Positions 63,416 to 64,000 of a stretch of DNA of 64,000 bases are shown here, in pieces (position 1 is the first letter of the stretch; every line of letters begins with the position of its first letter). The translations under genes and the position numbers were made by a program. The stretch comes from Thiobacillus sp. (GTDB lineage: Bacteria; Pseudomonadota; Gammaproteobacteria; Burkholderiales; Thiobacillaceae): contig JANJWS010000085.1 in assembly GCA_024709425.1 (NCBI GenBank), positions 1-64,000 of the forward strand, in the 5' to 3' direction. Below the pieces are notes generated by a model, which ran no database searches, had not been told where the DNA came from, and worked only from the letters and a program-made list of their open reading frames with translations.

Positions 63416-64000
63416 TCAGGGCCTGAAGCGCCGCACTGCCTGGCTCAGTGCGGTCGTCGTCATCGAATCGGCACCATAGCGCAATCCGATATAGAGGTGC
63501 GTGATGTGGTCGATCCGTGGCGCGAGGTCAGGCCGCAGGCAAGCCGCGCGCTTGGCGAAATCAGCCGGCCCCTCTTGCGGTGCGCGTACGATGCCATGAC
63601 GCGCCAGCCGCCTGCAGAACACACCGTAAGCCTCCTGCACCGGGTCGGCCCCGCGCCGCGGTGCGTGCCACAGCATCCACAGGGCGAGCCCCATAAGCAG
63701 TGTGGATGTCCCCAGAATCAGGGCGACCGTCATGCCTCGCCATGAGGCTAGTGAGTGATGGAAGCGTGACAGAAAGCTGCGCTGCCGTTCGTGTCCATAG
63801 CCCAGTATCCACTGGTTCCAGTTGTTGTTGACGAGGTCCCATGCCATCCGTGCGCGCTGCAGCCAGGCGGCATCGAGTTGCGCCATGGCGAGTGGCAACT
63901 CGGCCTCGGGCAGGGCGGCGGCAATTCCCTGCTCGATCCGGTCCGGCGAAACGGCAGCGGTGGGATCGACGCGTACCCATCCTTCCTGCTCCAGCCATAC
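63416..64000 (-). CDS. Transglutaminase-like (TgpA/DUF4129) protein, C-terminal fragment
   Basis: The last 194 codons of a gene that enters from beyond the right edge. The visible part starts inside the transglutaminase domain end (EQEGWVRVDPTAAVSPDRIE), contains one membrane helix (VALILGTSTLLMGLALWML) and ends with a DUF4129-like segment. This matches the C-terminus of TgpA-type membrane transglutaminases, which often neighbour a MoxR ATPase and a DUF58 protein; those would be off-window. It converges on marR with a 64-base gap. Confidence 0.85.
   Translation of the reverse strand, partial: VWLEQEGWVRVDPTAAVSPDRIEQGIAAALPEAELPLAMAQLDAAWLQRARMAWDLVNNNWNQWILGYGHERQRSFLSRFHHSLASWRGMTVALILGTSTLLMGLALWMLWHAPRRGADPVQEAYGVFCRRLARHGIVRAPQEGPADFAKRAACLRPDLAPRIDHITHLYIGLRYGADSMTTTALSQAVRRFRP

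Overview
The window is GC-rich, densely coded bacterial chromosome. It holds about 50 protein genes, no rRNA, tRNA or CRISPR array that I could find, no transposase, and no gene-free gap longer than about 210 bases. Gene content and gene order (a zipA-type gene directly before ligA, the kdsA-eno-ftsB chain, ppsR divergent from ppsA, the SenB-like glycosyltransferase, purL and ppc in single long frames) point to a betaproteobacterium. Flavocytochrome c sulfide dehydrogenase, periplasmic nitrate reductase and sucrose synthesis genes suggest a facultatively anaerobic, sulfur-oxidising or denitrifier-like lineage (Nitrosomonadales/Thiobacillaceae or Rhodocyclales). The genus is not settled by the sequence.

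Region 1 (1-10580) is mixed: the start of a RIO-type kinase, ycaO, a TPR lipoprotein-like or secreted protein, a SenB-like glycosyltransferase, a TrmH-type RNA methyltransferase, a PhnD-like binding protein, a GGDEF-EAL protein, and the divergent pair ppsR/ppsA for gluconeogenic PEP synthesis.

Region 2 (10660-27635) is the most interesting block. A Crp/Fnr regulator sits opposite a nap operon (napD-napA-napG-napH-napB) with a clear FNR/DNR box between them. The nap operon is followed by fccA-fccB (sulfide dehydrogenase), an octaheme nitrite reductase of the TvNiR type with all recognisable catalytic residues, and a complete System I cytochrome c maturation set (ccmABCDEFGHI). Read together, this is a periplasmic route nitrate -> nitrite -> ammonium that could be fed by quinol (NapGH) and by sulfide (FccAB), with its own regulator and heme-attachment machinery beside it. 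NapA is unusually long (913 aa) and napC is absent, both reminiscent of epsilonproteobacterial nap systems.

Region 3 (27842-53532) is housekeeping: pyrG-kdsA-eno-ftsB-zipA-ligA-galU, nnr, a small Cys-rich protein, purL, ppc, a coiled-coil membrane protein, hemN, a pyrR-like phosphoribosyltransferase, two histidine phosphatases (the second is gpmA), alanine dehydrogenase, a TIGR03790-type protein, pyrD and a dicarboxylate/amino-acid symporter.

Region 4 (53689-64000) has dacA/C, then a tightly packed five-gene minus-strand operon: PfkB sugar kinase, sucrose-phosphate synthase with a phosphatase domain, sucrose synthase, an MscS channel, and a KamA-type aminomutase whose lysine-binding aspartates are replaced. 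I read it as a candidate osmoadaptation operon. A MarR gene lies divergent to it, with an AT-rich palindrome over the first gene's start codon. The window ends inside a transglutaminase (TgpA-like) gene.
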